In this document: positions 17,727 to 26,080 of the stretch, piece after piece | Numbering within the stretch: position 1 is the stretch's first letter | Layout: every line of letters begins with the position of its first letter | From: Microvirga sp. BSC39 | GTDB taxonomy: Bacteria > Pseudomonadota > Alphaproteobacteria > Rhizobiales > Beijerinckiaceae | Length of the DNA stretch: 64,000 nt | Direction of reading: 5' to 3' | Assembly (NCBI RefSeq): GCF_000739015.1 | Contig: NZ_JPUG01000025.1 | Coordinates: forward strand, 1-64,000 | The notes under the pieces: generated by a model | Seen by the model: the letters and a program-made list of their open reading frames with translations, nothing else | Told to the model about the DNA's origin: nothing | Databases searched by the model: none | Made by a program: the position numbers and the translations under genes

Positions 17727-17765
17727 CATATGCGCATAGTATATGCGCATATGGCCTTGAGTAAA
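17727..17765 (-). promoter_or_regulatory. ccdAB promoter with perfect inverted-repeat operator
   Basis: The 27 bases 17727-17753 form two 12-base arms (CATATGCGCATA and its reverse complement) around GTA. Each arm is itself nearly palindromic (TATGCGCATA), as for two adjacent ribbon-helix-helix sites. On the minus strand TTTACT (17765-17760), a 16-base spacer and TATACT (17743-17738) form a promoter whose -10 sits inside the operator, 19 bases before the ccdA ribosome site. Confidence 0.75.
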
Positions 17766-17782
17766 CCCGCTCAGCGCTTGTC

Positions 17783-18013
17783 TCAAAAATCGCTCGCCAA
17801 TCCCTTCACTTCCCAGTCCTCATACCGGACGGGCTCGAGACCGCCACGGCCCTGGAGCTCCTTCTCCTTGGCGATCTTGGCCGCGCGGGCGTCGATGTCG
17901 AGGCGACGCTGGGCCGCTTCCTCCAAGGCCCGCTGGGCCGCGGGCGACAGGGGCTTGCCTGAGGCTGCGCCTTCGATGGGGTGATCCGCAGGGATGTTGT
18001 CGTTCGTGCTCAT
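17783..18013 (-). CDS. DUF1674 protein (succinate dehydrogenase assembly factor 4-like)
   Basis: 76 residues from the ATG at 18013. The conserved C-terminal block GGLEPVRYEDWEVKGLASDF is the DUF1674/SDHAF4 signature (RYGDWE..G...DF in relatives). Mitochondrial SDHAF4 helps load the flavinylated SdhA subunit, so a similar role in succinate dehydrogenase assembly is inferred. It is divergent from htpX with 105 bases between starts, a recurrent Rhizobiales arrangement. Confidence 0.85.
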   Translation of the reverse strand: MSTNDNIPADHPIEGAASGKPLSPAAQRALEEAAQRRLDIDARAAKIAKEKELQGRGGLEPVRYEDWEVKGLASDF

Positions 18014-18118
18014 GAGAGGCCTTCTGCCAGATCCGAGCCCCTCTTGGGAGTGAGCTGGGCCGTTCCCACATAGGGGTTGGAGGATGGATACCGTGTTGAA
18101 CACGAGGTGGAGACCCCG

Positions 18119-19078
18119 ATGAACACCGTCAAGACCGGAATGCTGCTGGCAGGCCTCATGGCCCTGTTCGGCGTCGTCGGCTATTTCCTGGGCGGCGGCA
18201 CCGGCATGATGATCGCGCTTGGCTTTGGCCTGGCCACCAATCTCTTCGCCTATTGGAACTCGGACCGGCTGGCGCTCGCCGCCCACCATGCCGTCGAGGT
18301 GGACGAGCGCACCGCGCCCGAACTGGTGCACATGGTCCGCGATCTCGCGCACCGCGCAGGCCTGCCGATGCCGCGGGTCTATCTCATCGACAACCCGCAG
18401 CCCAATGCTTTCGCCACCGGGCGCAACCCGGAGAATGCGGCGGTGGCCGCCACCACGGGCCTGCTCAACATGCTTTCCCGCGACGAGATCGCCGGCGTGA
18501 TGGCCCATGAGCTCGCCCACATCAAGAACCGCGACACGCTGATCATGACCGTGAGCGCGACGGTCGCCGGCGCCATCGCGACCCTGGCGCAGTTCGGCTT
18601 CCTGTTCGGTGGGCGCGGCGACGAGCGGCCCAACCCCATCGTGATGCTGGCCACCGCGCTCCTCGCGCCCATCGCCGCCATGATCATCCAGATGGCGATC
18701 AGCCGCTCGCGGGAATACGACGCCGACCGGATGGGCGCCGCGATTTCCGGCCAGCCCCTGGCGCTGGCCTCGGCGCTCGCCCGCATCGGCGGCGGCGTGG
18801 CGCATATTCCGAACCCGGATGCGGAGCGGCGGCCTGCCACCGCCTCGCTCTTCATCATCAACCCGCTGTCGGGCCAGGGCGTGGACAACCTGTTCTCGAC
18901 CCATCCCGCGACGGAAAACCGGATTGCGGCGCTCCACGCTTTGGCGCAGGAGATGGGATCCACGCCGCAAAGCGGCTTCTTTCAGCAGAGTTCTTCGGGC
19001 CCATGGGGTACCCTTGGGGGTTCCTCTCGGGGCTCCGTTTCAGGTTCGACCGGCACCCGCCGCGGGCCTTGGGGATAA
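18119..19078 (+). CDS. htpX: Zinc metalloprotease HtpX
   Basis: 319 residues from the ATG at 18119 ([12 protein letters not shown]). Two N-terminal membrane spans, the HExxH zinc motif HELAH at residues 130-134 and the downstream glutamate region [11 protein letters not shown] are present, with further spans around residues 140-200. HtpX is an inner-membrane protease of misfolded membrane proteins. The C-terminus ends in a Ser/Gly-rich tail ([18 protein letters not shown]), longer than in enteric HtpX. Confidence 0.96.
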   Translation: MNTVKTGMLLAGLMALFGVVGYFLGGGTGMMIALGFGLATNLFAYWNSDRLALAAHHAVEVDERTAPELVHMVRDLAHRAGLPMPRVYLIDNPQPNAFATGRNPENAAVAATTGLLNMLSRDEIAGVMAHELAHIKNRDTLIMTVSATVAGAIATLAQFGFLFGGRGDERPNPIVMLATALLAPIAAMIIQMAISRSREYDADRMGAAISGQPLALASALARIGGGVAHIPNPDAERRPATASLFIINPLSGQGVDNLFSTHPATENRIAALHALAQEMGSTPQSGFFQQSSSGPWGTLGGSSRGSVSGSTGTRRGPWG

Positions 19079-19081
19079 ATT

Positions 19082-20395
19082 TTGAGTCAGTCGGACGAAC
19101 AATCGGGCCTCGGCCCCCGCCGCCTCGCCTGGATGGCCGTGTCGGAGACCCTGAAGCGGCGCGTGCCGCTGGACGACGTGATGGAGGAGCTGGCGCGCGC
19201 CGAAAACCTCTCGTCCCGCGACGAGGCGCTGGCGCGGGCCATCGCCATCGTGACCTTCCGGCGCCTCGGCACCCTCGGACATGCCTTGAGGGAGCGGCTC
19301 AACAAGCCGCCCAAGGACGAGCGCCTGATGCACCTGCTCGCCACCGGGGCGGCGCAGATCCTGTTTCTCGACGTGCCGGACCATGCGGTCGTCGACAGCG
19401 CCGTGCAGCTGGCGCAGAACGATCCCAAGCTCCATCACGCGGGCGGCTTCATCAACGCCGTCCTGCGCCGCGTCGCCCGCGAGCGCGAGCAGATCCTGGC
19501 CGAGAACGACCCCTGGCTCGACACCCCCACCTGGCTGGAGGAGCGCTGGATCGCGCAATACGGCGAGGCCTTGGCCCAGAAAATCGCCGAAGCGCATAGA
19601 TCGCTCGCCTCCGTCGACCTGACGGTAAAATCGGATCCGGAATCCTGGGCCGAGCGTCTGGGCGGCGTTCTCCTGCCCACCGGCAGCATCCGGCTCAAGG
19701 AACGCACCGCCATCCGCGAGCTTCCGGGCTTCGAGGAAGGTGAATGGTGGGTGCAGGACGCCGCCGCCGCCCTGCCGGCGCGCCTACTTCAGGCAAAGCC
19801 CGGCGAACGGATCGCGGATCTCTGCGCCGCCCCCGGCGGCAAGACCGCCCAGATCGCCGCCGCCGGCGCCGAGGTGCTGGCCGTAGACCGCTCGGCCAAG
19901 CGCCTGGTGCGGCTGGAGGAAAATCTCGCCCGCCTGAACCTGAAGGCCGAGACCCGCGCCATCGATGCGGAAAAGCTCGAGGCAGGACCGTTCGACGCCA
20001 TCCTGCTCGATGCCCCGTGTTCCGCCACCGGCACCATCCGCCGCCACCCGGACGTAGCCTGGACCAAGGGCGACGAGGACATCCGCAAGCTCGCAGGGCT
20101 CCAGAGCCGTCTGCTCGACAAGGCGGCAGGCCTGCTGAAGCCCGGCGGGCGGCTCGTCTACTGCACCTGTTCCCTGGAGGCCGAGGAAGGCGAGCGGCAG
20201 GCGGAAAGCTTCCTGTCGCGCCACCCCGAGTTCACCCGCCAGCCCATCACCGCTGACGAGATCGGCGGCTTTGCGGAATGCATCACACCGGAGGGCGATA
20301 TCCGGACCCTGCCGAGCCAGATGACACTGGCGGACCATGATCGCAGCGGCCTCGACGGCTTCTTTGTCGCACGCTTTGTTCACAAGCCGTCGTAA
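19082..20395 (+). CDS. rsmB: 16S rRNA m5C967 methyltransferase (RsmB family)
   Basis: 437 residues from a TTG at 19082, only 3 bases after the htpX stop. An ATG at 19133 is an alternative, but it would cut into the NusB-like domain that begins RRLAWMAVSETLKRR. The N-terminal NusB/RNA-binding domain is followed by a Rossmann methyltransferase with DLCAAPGGKTAQIAAAGA and the two cysteine motifs DAPCSATG and YCTCSLEAEE that define m5C RNA methyltransferases. Close spacing to htpX suggests one transcript. Confidence 0.92.
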   Translation: MSQSDEQSGLGPRRLAWMAVSETLKRRVPLDDVMEELARAENLSSRDEALARAIAIVTFRRLGTLGHALRERLNKPPKDERLMHLLATGAAQILFLDVPDHAVVDSAVQLAQNDPKLHHAGGFINAVLRRVAREREQILAENDPWLDTPTWLEERWIAQYGEALAQKIAEAHRSLASVDLTVKSDPESWAERLGGVLLPTGSIRLKERTAIRELPGFEEGEWWVQDAAAALPARLLQAKPGERIADLCAAPGGKTAQIAAAGAEVLAVDRSAKRLVRLEENLARLNLKAETRAIDAEKLEAGPFDAILLDAPCSATGTIRRHPDVAWTKGDEDIRKLAGLQSRLLDKAAGLLKPGGRLVYCTCSLEAEEGERQAESFLSRHPEFTRQPITADEIGGFAECITPEGDIRTLPSQMTLADHDRSGLDGFFVARFVHKPS

Positions 20396-20491
20396 CGATG
20401 GTGAACCGTCCCTTACCGGGTGTTAACCAGTCAGCAGGAACTCCTCTCTTAAGTTGACTTGAATTCAGCAGCATCAAGAGGAGCGCCACGG

Positions 20492-22246
20492 GTGGATTTC
20501 GGGCCGGATCGCTGGCGTCTGTACAGGCTTAGCCTTCGTGAGGCAGGCCGCGCCACGCGTGAAAGCATGGTCTGGAGCCTGTCCCGGCTCTCCAGCGCCC
20601 CCGTGCCCACGCGGCTGCTCTTCGCCCCGCAGGATCTGCGCACCGCCGATCCCACCATCGCGACCGACATCTATTCCGGCTTCTTCGCATTCTCCGGCCG
20701 CGCCATCACCACAGGCGGGCGCTCGCCCTTCGCCTTCAACCCGCCGAGCCGCGCCTGGGGCGAGGCGCTCTACGGCTTCGGCTGGCTGCGCCACCTGCGC
20801 GCCGCCGGCACCGCGCTGGCCCAGGCCAACGCCCGCTCGCTGGTGGACGAGTTCGTCACCTCCAGGCTCGGCGACAAGCGCATCGCCTGCAGCACCGAGA
20901 TCACGGCGCGTCGGCTCATGTCCTTCATCAGCCAGTCGCCGCTGATCCTGGAAGGGGCCGACCACGCCTTCTACCAGCGATTCCTGCGCATCATCGGGCA
21001 GCATGTGCGGACCCTGGAGCGCCAGATCCGCGCCGGCGCCCTGCCCTACCAGCAGCTCATGGCGGGAATCGCGCTCTGCTATGCCGGCCTGTGCTGCGAG
21101 GGTCTCGACCGTTCCTTACGCCGCGCCACCCGCATGCTCGCCCGCGAACTCGACCGGCAAATCCTGGCCGATGGGGGACACGCGAGCCGCAATCCGCGCA
21201 TCGTCGTCGAGCTGCTGTTCGATCTGCTCCCCTTGCGCCAGATGTTCGCCAGCCGCGAGGTCGACACCCCCGAGGGGCTCCTGCGCTCCGTCGACCGCAT
21301 GCTGCCGATGGTGCGCCTGTTCCGGCACGGGGACGGCACGCTTTCGCATTTCAACGGCATGGGCGTGACGGCGGCCGACCATCTCGCGACGCTGCTCACC
21401 TATGACGACATGCGCAGCCAGCCGATCCACCATGCGCCGCATTCAGGCTACGAGCGGCTGGAGGCCGGACGCACCCTGGTGGTGGCCGACGTGGGCGCGC
21501 CGCCGCCGCGTCCCCTGTCGCAGGAGGCGGCCGCCGGTTGCCTGTCCTTCGAGTTCTCGAGCGCCGCGCAGCGCATCGTGGTCAATTGCGGCATGCCGCA
21601 GATCGCCACTGATCCCATCATCCAGGCCTCGCGCTCGACCGCCGCGCATTCCACCGCCTCCATCAACGACATCTCCTCCTGTCAGATCGTCGATAAGAAA
21701 GGCACGTGGCTGCAGCGCCGGGTGTCCGCCTGGCTCCTGCGCCGGGTCGGCCCGGTCATTCTCAGCGGCCCCGAGCGGGTGACGGCGGAGCGCAGCGAGC
21801 GCGAGCACGCGCAGCTTCTCAGCGCCAGCCACGATGGCTACAAGGCGCGCTTCGGCCTCACCCACGAGCGCCGCTGGCAGCTTGCGCCCAAGGGCAACGT
21901 GCTCGAAGGCGAGGACAATTTCTGGGGCGAAGGCGGCAGCGCCGGAACCGCCCAGGCCATCATCCGCTTCCACCTCGCGCCCGGCATCAAGGCCAGTGTC
22001 GCTCAGGGCGGCCGCGTGGTGATGCTGGTTCTGCCCAACCGCGAGGCCTGGCAGTTCTCGGCCGCTCCCATCGCGGCGGAGATCGACGACAGCGTGTTTC
22101 TGGCCACCGCCGACGGCCTACGCCGCACGGAGCAGATCGTGCTGACGGTTCGCCCGAGCGAGACGCCCACGGTCCGCTGGCGCTTCGAGCGCCTGGCGCG
22201 CACGTTCGAGCCGAACCCGCCGCAGGAGCAGGCGGAGCTGATTTGA
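20492..22246 (+). CDS. Heparinase II/III family protein
   Basis: 584 residues from a GTG at 20492 with AGAGGAG 8 bases upstream; a TTG at 20459 is less likely. The central and C-terminal parts match the heparinase II/III-like domain (SHFNGMGVTAADHLATLL and HDGYKARFGLTHERRW). There is no clear signal peptide. Such proteins sit between rsmB and purH in many Rhizobiales; they are described as alginate-lyase-like or heparinase-like but have no established substrate there. Confidence 0.85.
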   Translation: MDFGPDRWRLYRLSLREAGRATRESMVWSLSRLSSAPVPTRLLFAPQDLRTADPTIATDIYSGFFAFSGRAITTGGRSPFAFNPPSRAWGEALYGFGWLRHLRAAGTALAQANARSLVDEFVTSRLGDKRIACSTEITARRLMSFISQSPLILEGADHAFYQRFLRIIGQHVRTLERQIRAGALPYQQLMAGIALCYAGLCCEGLDRSLRRATRMLARELDRQILADGGHASRNPRIVVELLFDLLPLRQMFASREVDTPEGLLRSVDRMLPMVRLFRHGDGTLSHFNGMGVTAADHLATLLTYDDMRSQPIHHAPHSGYERLEAGRTLVVADVGAPPPRPLSQEAAAGCLSFEFSSAAQRIVVNCGMPQIATDPIIQASRSTAAHSTASINDISSCQIVDKKGTWLQRRVSAWLLRRVGPVILSGPERVTAERSEREHAQLLSASHDGYKARFGLTHERRWQLAPKGNVLEGEDNFWGEGGSAGTAQAIIRFHLAPGIKASVAQGGRVVMLVLPNREAWQFSAAPIAAEIDDSVFLATADGLRRTEQIVLTVRPSETPTVRWRFERLARTFEPNPPQEQAELI

Positions 22247-22321
22247 GGGCAGGTCTACCGAGCCGTGAGCGAGGCCTCAGGCAATTCAGGAATCTTCCGA
22301 GACCTCGCAATCCTCGTCCGT

Positions 22322-22558
22322 CTAAGGCGGCGGATTCATTCTCCACCATTCGTCGACTCGGCTTTCCGGCTCGCGCCATACGCCGATGTCATGCAGAGCA
22401 TGATCGTTGAGGTGCTCCAGCCTCTGCAAAGCCCGCCGCTCGGTGAAGCGGTTCCACGATGCAGCAATTGCCGTCACCCAGGACACAACAATCCTGATGG
22501 TCGGAATGGCCGGGTAGAAGCGGGGCTTATGCTTTGGCGAAGGGAAAAGGGTGTTCAT
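22322..22558 (-). CDS. DUF1127 domain small protein
   Basis: 78 residues from the ATG at 22558 (MNTLFPSPKHKP). The C-terminal half RRALQRLEHLNDHALHDIGVW is the DUF1127 (YjiS-like) motif. Small DUF1127 proteins in alphaproteobacteria are stress-induced and have been tied to phosphate, RNA turnover and sRNA control. The ribosome site GGAGAG lies 5 bases before the ATG and is fully covered by a predicted 7-base-pair stem. The gene is convergent with the heparinase-like gene. Confidence 0.8.
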   Translation of the reverse strand: MNTLFPSPKHKPRFYPAIPTIRIVVSWVTAIAASWNRFTERRALQRLEHLNDHALHDIGVWREPESRVDEWWRMNPPP

Positions 22559-22562
22559 GCTT

Positions 22563-22589
22563 GCTCTCCACAATCGACAGGAGGAGAGC
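22563..22589 (-). promoter_or_regulatory. Hairpin sequestering the DUF1127 ribosome binding site
   Basis: In the minus-strand RNA GCTCTCC (22589-22583) pairs perfectly with GGAGAGC (22569-22563), which contains the Shine-Dalgarno sequence; the loop is 13 bases. Translation would require opening of this stem by heat, a protein or an RNA. Confidence 0.5.
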
Positions 22590-22599
22590 AGAGAACGTC

Positions 22600-22627
22600 A
22601 GGACCCTACCCGCCTCGGGAGGGTCCT
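22600..22627 (-). other. Strong hairpin in the 5' leader of the DUF1127 gene
   Basis: AGGACCCT (22600-22607) and AGGGTCCT (22620-22627) pair, and CCCG/CGGG extend the stem inward with one bulged base and a 3-base loop. It lies 42-70 bases before the DUF1127 ATG. No T-run follows on either strand, so it is more likely a leader structure than a terminator. Confidence 0.45.
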
Positions 22628-22946
22628 CGGGAATGATCACGCACGCATCAGCGCAACACCCATCCCGCGCACCCTTTGAGGTACGTGAAATTATGGGTAA
22701 GCCAGGATGCGCGGTTGATCATGACAGGAATCCTAGCAGAGGTTATAGCATTCGCCAAGCTTTTTGAGCATGAAGCAGACGCGCCGACGGTGTGTTGTCG
22801 CCGGGCCGATGGTTTGCGCTGCATTCATGGAGAGCGTTTTATCCCGTTGATCGCCGGCACTGACGGAGGACTCACAATATGATGACCGCCGATAACGACA
22901 CGGGTAAGCTGCTCCCTGACACAGGTCATGATTGAGGACTTTGTTG
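22628..22946 (+). other. Gene-poor region upstream of the LysE gene, with a possible 18-codon leader
   Basis: No ordinary gene is visible. A tiny frame runs from the ATG at 22879 to TGA at 22933-22935, with GGAGGA at the right distance upstream, and ends 11 bases before the LysE start. It could be a leader peptide that couples translation; its codons show no run of one amino acid. The rest shows no clear repeat. Confidence 0.35.
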
Positions 22947-23558
22947 ATGGTTGAGCTTGGCAGCATCTGGTTGTTTGTCGTGCCTTTCGCTCTGGCGGCG
23001 GCACTCCCCGGACCTGCTCAGGGCGCTCTCATCGCCCAGGTTCTCTCACGCGGTGGTGCATCGACCCTCCCCTTTGTGAGTGGCATGGTGGCTGGGAACG
23101 CTGTCTGGCTGCTTGCCGCCATCTTTGGCCTTTCCGCATTGGCCATGCGCTTCGAGACGGCCTTCATCGCGGTCAAATGGCTCGGGATTGCCTACCTCCT
23201 TTTCATCGCCTGGAATTTGTGGACGGCCGATGGTGCTGCGAAGGAAGCGCCATCCTCCGGCTCCGGCAGCCGTGGCCTCCTCGCAGGAGCGCTTCTCACG
23301 CTCGGCAATCCAAAGGCTGTTGTCTTCTTCGGTGCTGTCCTGCCACATGCCTTTGACTTGACGACGTTGTCATTGCCTGAAGCCATGATGATCCTCGGGC
23401 TAGGTTTGGCAGTCGACTTCACGGTTCAGGGCATCTACCTCCTGGCGGCTACGCAAGCCCGTGCGTTCATCCGCTCGCCCCGATCCATGAAGCTGGTGAA
23501 CCGCTCATCGGCAGGATTGATGGCCGGTTCTGCCGCCCTGATTGCGTCCCGTGGCTAA
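22947..23558 (+). CDS. LysE family amino-acid exporter
   Basis: 203 residues from the ATG at 22947 (GAGGA upstream). About five to six membrane spans are evident, with the LysE/RhtB hallmark PGPAQGALIAQVL near residue 22 and the LTLGNPKAVVFF motif in the middle. Such transporters export amino acids or related metabolites by proton exchange; the substrate is unknown. It sits, with DUF1127, between the heparinase-like gene and purH, which are usually neighbours, so both may be insertions. Confidence 0.88.
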   Translation: MVELGSIWLFVVPFALAAALPGPAQGALIAQVLSRGGASTLPFVSGMVAGNAVWLLAAIFGLSALAMRFETAFIAVKWLGIAYLLFIAWNLWTADGAAKEAPSSGSGSRGLLAGALLTLGNPKAVVFFGAVLPHAFDLTTLSLPEAMMILGLGLAVDFTVQGIYLLAATQARAFIRSPRSMKLVNRSSAGLMAGSAALIASRG

Positions 23559-23747
23559 GTATCAGGCAGATTGTGTGCAGCGTTTCAGCGTGGCGAGCAA
23601 TCTCGGGACACGGACCTGAAGGGTCGGCATCTCACCTCATTGCGCCTCATGCTCAGAGGGAGCAGTCCGAAACCTGCCTCCCCGGTTTCCATCCCTGCCC
23701 TGCCATGCTATCGCGCCCGCATCTTTTCCTTGAATGGAGCGGCCGCC

Positions 23748-25340
23748 ATGCCGAGCGACCTGAAGCGCGTAACCCGTGCTCTGCTTTCCGTATCCGACAA
23801 GACGGGTCTCGTGGACTTCGCCCGTGCGCTCCATGAGCGCGGCATCGAGCTGGTCTCCACCGGCGGCACGCACAAAAGCTTGAGCGAGGCGGGTCTGCCC
23901 GTGAAGGACGTGAGCGAGCTCACGGGATTTCCCGAGATGATGGACGGGCGCGTGAAGACGCTACACCCCGCCGTCCATGGCGGCCTCTTGGCGATCCGCT
24001 CCAATCCGGAGCATCAGGCGGCCATGCTGGCGCACGGCATCCAGGCCATCGACCTGCTGGTGGTGAACCTCTACCCGTTCGAGGCCACGGTGGCGGCCGG
24101 CAAGCCCTATGACGACTGCATCGAGAACATCGATATCGGCGGCCCGGCGATGATCCGCGCGGCGGCCAAGAACCACGGCGACGTGGCCGTGGTGGTGGAC
24201 GGCGCCGATTACGCGTCGGTTCTCGACGATATCGCGCAGTACGACGGCTCGGTGACGCTCACCCTGCGCCGGCGCCTGGCGCAGAAGGCGTACTCGCGCA
24301 CAGCCGCCTACGATGCGGCGATCTCCAACTGGTTTGCGAACGAGCTTGGTGAACCGACCCCGCCTTGCCGGGCGCTCGGCGGATCCATTGCCGAGGTGAT
24401 GCGCTACGGCGAGAACCCGCACCAGTCTGCTGCCTTCTATCGCACGCCGGAAAACCGCCCCGGCGTCGCCACCGCCCGTCAGGTGCAGGGCAAGCAGCTC
24501 TCCTACAACAACATCAACGATACGGACGCGGCCTATGAGGCCGTGGCTGAATTCTCGCCTGAACGCTCGGCCGCCATCGTGATCGTCAAGCACGCCAACC
24601 CGTGCGGCGTGGCGGAAGGCGCGAACCTCCGCGACGCCTACGAGAAGGCGCTGCGCTGCGATCCGGTCTCGGCCTTCGGCGGCATCGTGGCCATGAACCG
24701 GCCGCTCGATGCGGAGGCCGCCAGGGCCATCACGGAGATCTTCACCGAGGTGATCATCGCGCCCGATGCCAGTGAGGAGGCGATCGCCATCGTGGCCGCC
24801 AAGAAGAACCTGCGCCTGCTGCTCGCCGGCTCCCTGCCCGACCCGCGTGCCCCGGGCCTGACCCTTCGCACGGTGGCGGGCGGCTTCCTGGCGCAGAACC
24901 GGGACAACGCGGTGGTCGATGCCATGGACCTGAAGGTCGTGACGAAGCGCGCGCCCACAGAGCAGGAGCTCGCCGACCTGCGCTTCGCCTTCCGGGTCGC
25001 CAAGCACGTGAAGTCGAACGCCATCGTGTACGCGAAGGACCTCGCCACGGTGGGCATCGGCGCCGGTCAGATGAGCCGGGTCGATTCCTCCCGCATTGCC
25101 GCCTGGAAGGCCGCTGAAGCCGCGAAAGCCGCCAGCCTGCCCGAGACCCTCGCCAGGGGCTCGGTGGTGGCCTCCGATGCCTTCTTCCCCTTCGCCGATG
25201 GCCTTCTGGCTGCAGCGGAGGCCGGCGCCACCGCGGTGATCCAGCCCGGCGGCTCCATGCGCGACGACGAGGTGATCAAAGCCGCCGACGAGGCGGGGCT
25301 CGCCATGGTGTTCACGGGGCACAGGCACTTCCGGCACTAA
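23748..25340 (+). CDS. purH: Bifunctional AICAR transformylase / IMP cyclohydrolase
   Basis: 530 residues from the ATG at 23748 ([20 protein letters not shown]); the upstream frame to 23571 is non-conserved sequence. The N-terminal MGS-like IMP cyclohydrolase domain ([23 protein letters not shown]) and the C-terminal transformylase domain ([32 protein letters not shown]) are intact. It catalyses the last two steps of IMP synthesis. Length is normal for the family. Confidence 0.98.
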   Translation: MPSDLKRVTRALLSVSDKTGLVDFARALHERGIELVSTGGTHKSLSEAGLPVKDVSELTGFPEMMDGRVKTLHPAVHGGLLAIRSNPEHQAAMLAHGIQAIDLLVVNLYPFEATVAAGKPYDDCIENIDIGGPAMIRAAAKNHGDVAVVVDGADYASVLDDIAQYDGSVTLTLRRRLAQKAYSRTAAYDAAISNWFANELGEPTPPCRALGGSIAEVMRYGENPHQSAAFYRTPENRPGVATARQVQGKQLSYNNINDTDAAYEAVAEFSPERSAAIVIVKHANPCGVAEGANLRDAYEKALRCDPVSAFGGIVAMNRPLDAEAARAITEIFTEVIIAPDASEEAIAIVAAKKNLRLLLAGSLPDPRAPGLTLRTVAGGFLAQNRDNAVVDAMDLKVVTKRAPTEQELADLRFAFRVAKHVKSNAIVYAKDLATVGIGAGQMSRVDSSRIAAWKAAEAAKAASLPETLARGSVVASDAFFPFADGLLAAAEAGATAVIQPGGSMRDDEVIKAADEAGLAMVFTGHRHFRH

Positions 25341-25351
25341 GCTTCGACATG

Positions 25352-25595
25352 GCGTCATCCTGGGGCTGCATCGCAGAACCCGGGATCGCTGGACGAGTGT
25401 GGCGCGGTAGCTCTCCTCCCCCTTGTGGGGAGGAGTTGGAGGTGGGGGTGTGAGCGATAGCCTATGGAGGCAAGGCGCCAACACCCCCAGCCCGGCCGCT
25501 GCCGCGGCCACCCCTCCCCACAAGGGGGGAGGGAAACACGCGCTTGATCCTGCACCCGATCCCGGATCTTCGCTGCGCTTCGTCCGGGATGACAT
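25352..25595. repeat. Composite intergenic palindromic repeats
   Basis: The gap between purH and the YbjQ gene holds three elements: GCGTCATCCTGGGG...CCCGGGATC at 25352-25390; a longer palindrome at about 25411-25532 that begins CCCCCTTGTGGGGAGG and ends CCCCACAAGGGGGGAGG with GGCCGCTGCCGCGGCC near its right half; and CCCGGATC...CGTCCGGGATGACA at the end. The middle element reappears, inverted, inside the TPM gene near 55395-55530. Confidence 0.75.
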
Positions 25596-25640
25596 CTCTC
25601 CTTCCCCTCCCCATCTGAAGCGGAGCAGAAGGAGAAGCCC

Positions 25641-25961
25641 ATGATCATCACCACGACGCCCACCATTGAAGGCCGCCGCATCGCCTCCTATCGCGGCATC
25701 GTCTCGGGCGAGGCGATCCTTGGCGCCAACGTGTTCCGCGATTTCTTCGCCTCCATTCGCGACGTGGTGGGCGGACGCGCAGGCTCCTACGAGCGCGTGC
25801 TGCGCGACGGACGCGACACCGCCCTGCAGGAGATGATCGAGGAGGCGCAGCGCCTCGGCGCGCACGCCATCGTGGGCGTTCACCTCGATTACGGGGCGCT
25901 CGGCAAGAACGAGGGCATGATGATGGTGTCGGTGAGCGGCACGGCGGTGACGCTGGAGTGA
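25641..25961 (+). CDS. YbjQ family protein (DUF74)
   Basis: 106 residues with AAGGAG before the ATG. The family pattern is clear: [45 protein letters not shown] and [12 protein letters not shown]. YbjQ proteins form small pentamers described as putative heavy-metal-binding; their role is not established. The gene stands alone between two repeat clusters. Confidence 0.92.
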   Translation: MIITTTPTIEGRRIASYRGIVSGEAILGANVFRDFFASIRDVVGGRAGSYERVLRDGRDTALQEMIEEAQRLGAHAIVGVHLDYGALGKNEGMMMVSVSGTAVTLE

Positions 25962-25970
25962 TTCATACCG

Positions 25971-26070
25971 GTGTCATTCCCGGCCGGAGCGTTAGCGGAG
26001 GGGAAGGGAATCCATAGCGCTGTGCGTGCGGGTGGATCCCCTTCCCTCGCTTCGCTCGCCGGGGATGACA
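25971..26070. repeat. Intergenic palindromic repeat (GTCATTCCCGGCCGGAGCG type)
   Basis: The 100-base element begins GTGTCATTCCCGGCCGG and ends CGCTCGCCGGGGATGACA, with GGGAAGGGAATCC and GGATCCCCTTCCC pairing inside. The same layout occurs at 12510-12606 and 46049-46148. Confidence 0.75.
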
Positions 26071-26080
26071 AGGGTGCGCC

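Noticed and set aside
22676..22882. Possible 68-residue protein upstream of the LysE gene
   Set aside because: No ribosome binding site, no recognisable pattern, and composition like random intergenic sequence.
23571..23747. 59-residue N-terminal extension of PurH
   Set aside because: PurH proteins begin near [20 protein letters not shown]; the upstream codons show no conservation and the remaining length is exactly standard.
25411..25532. Transfer RNA or other structured RNA gene
   Set aside because: The strong self-complementarity is that of an interspersed repeat; no tRNA arm consensus (GGTTCGAATCC-like) is seen here or elsewhere in the window.
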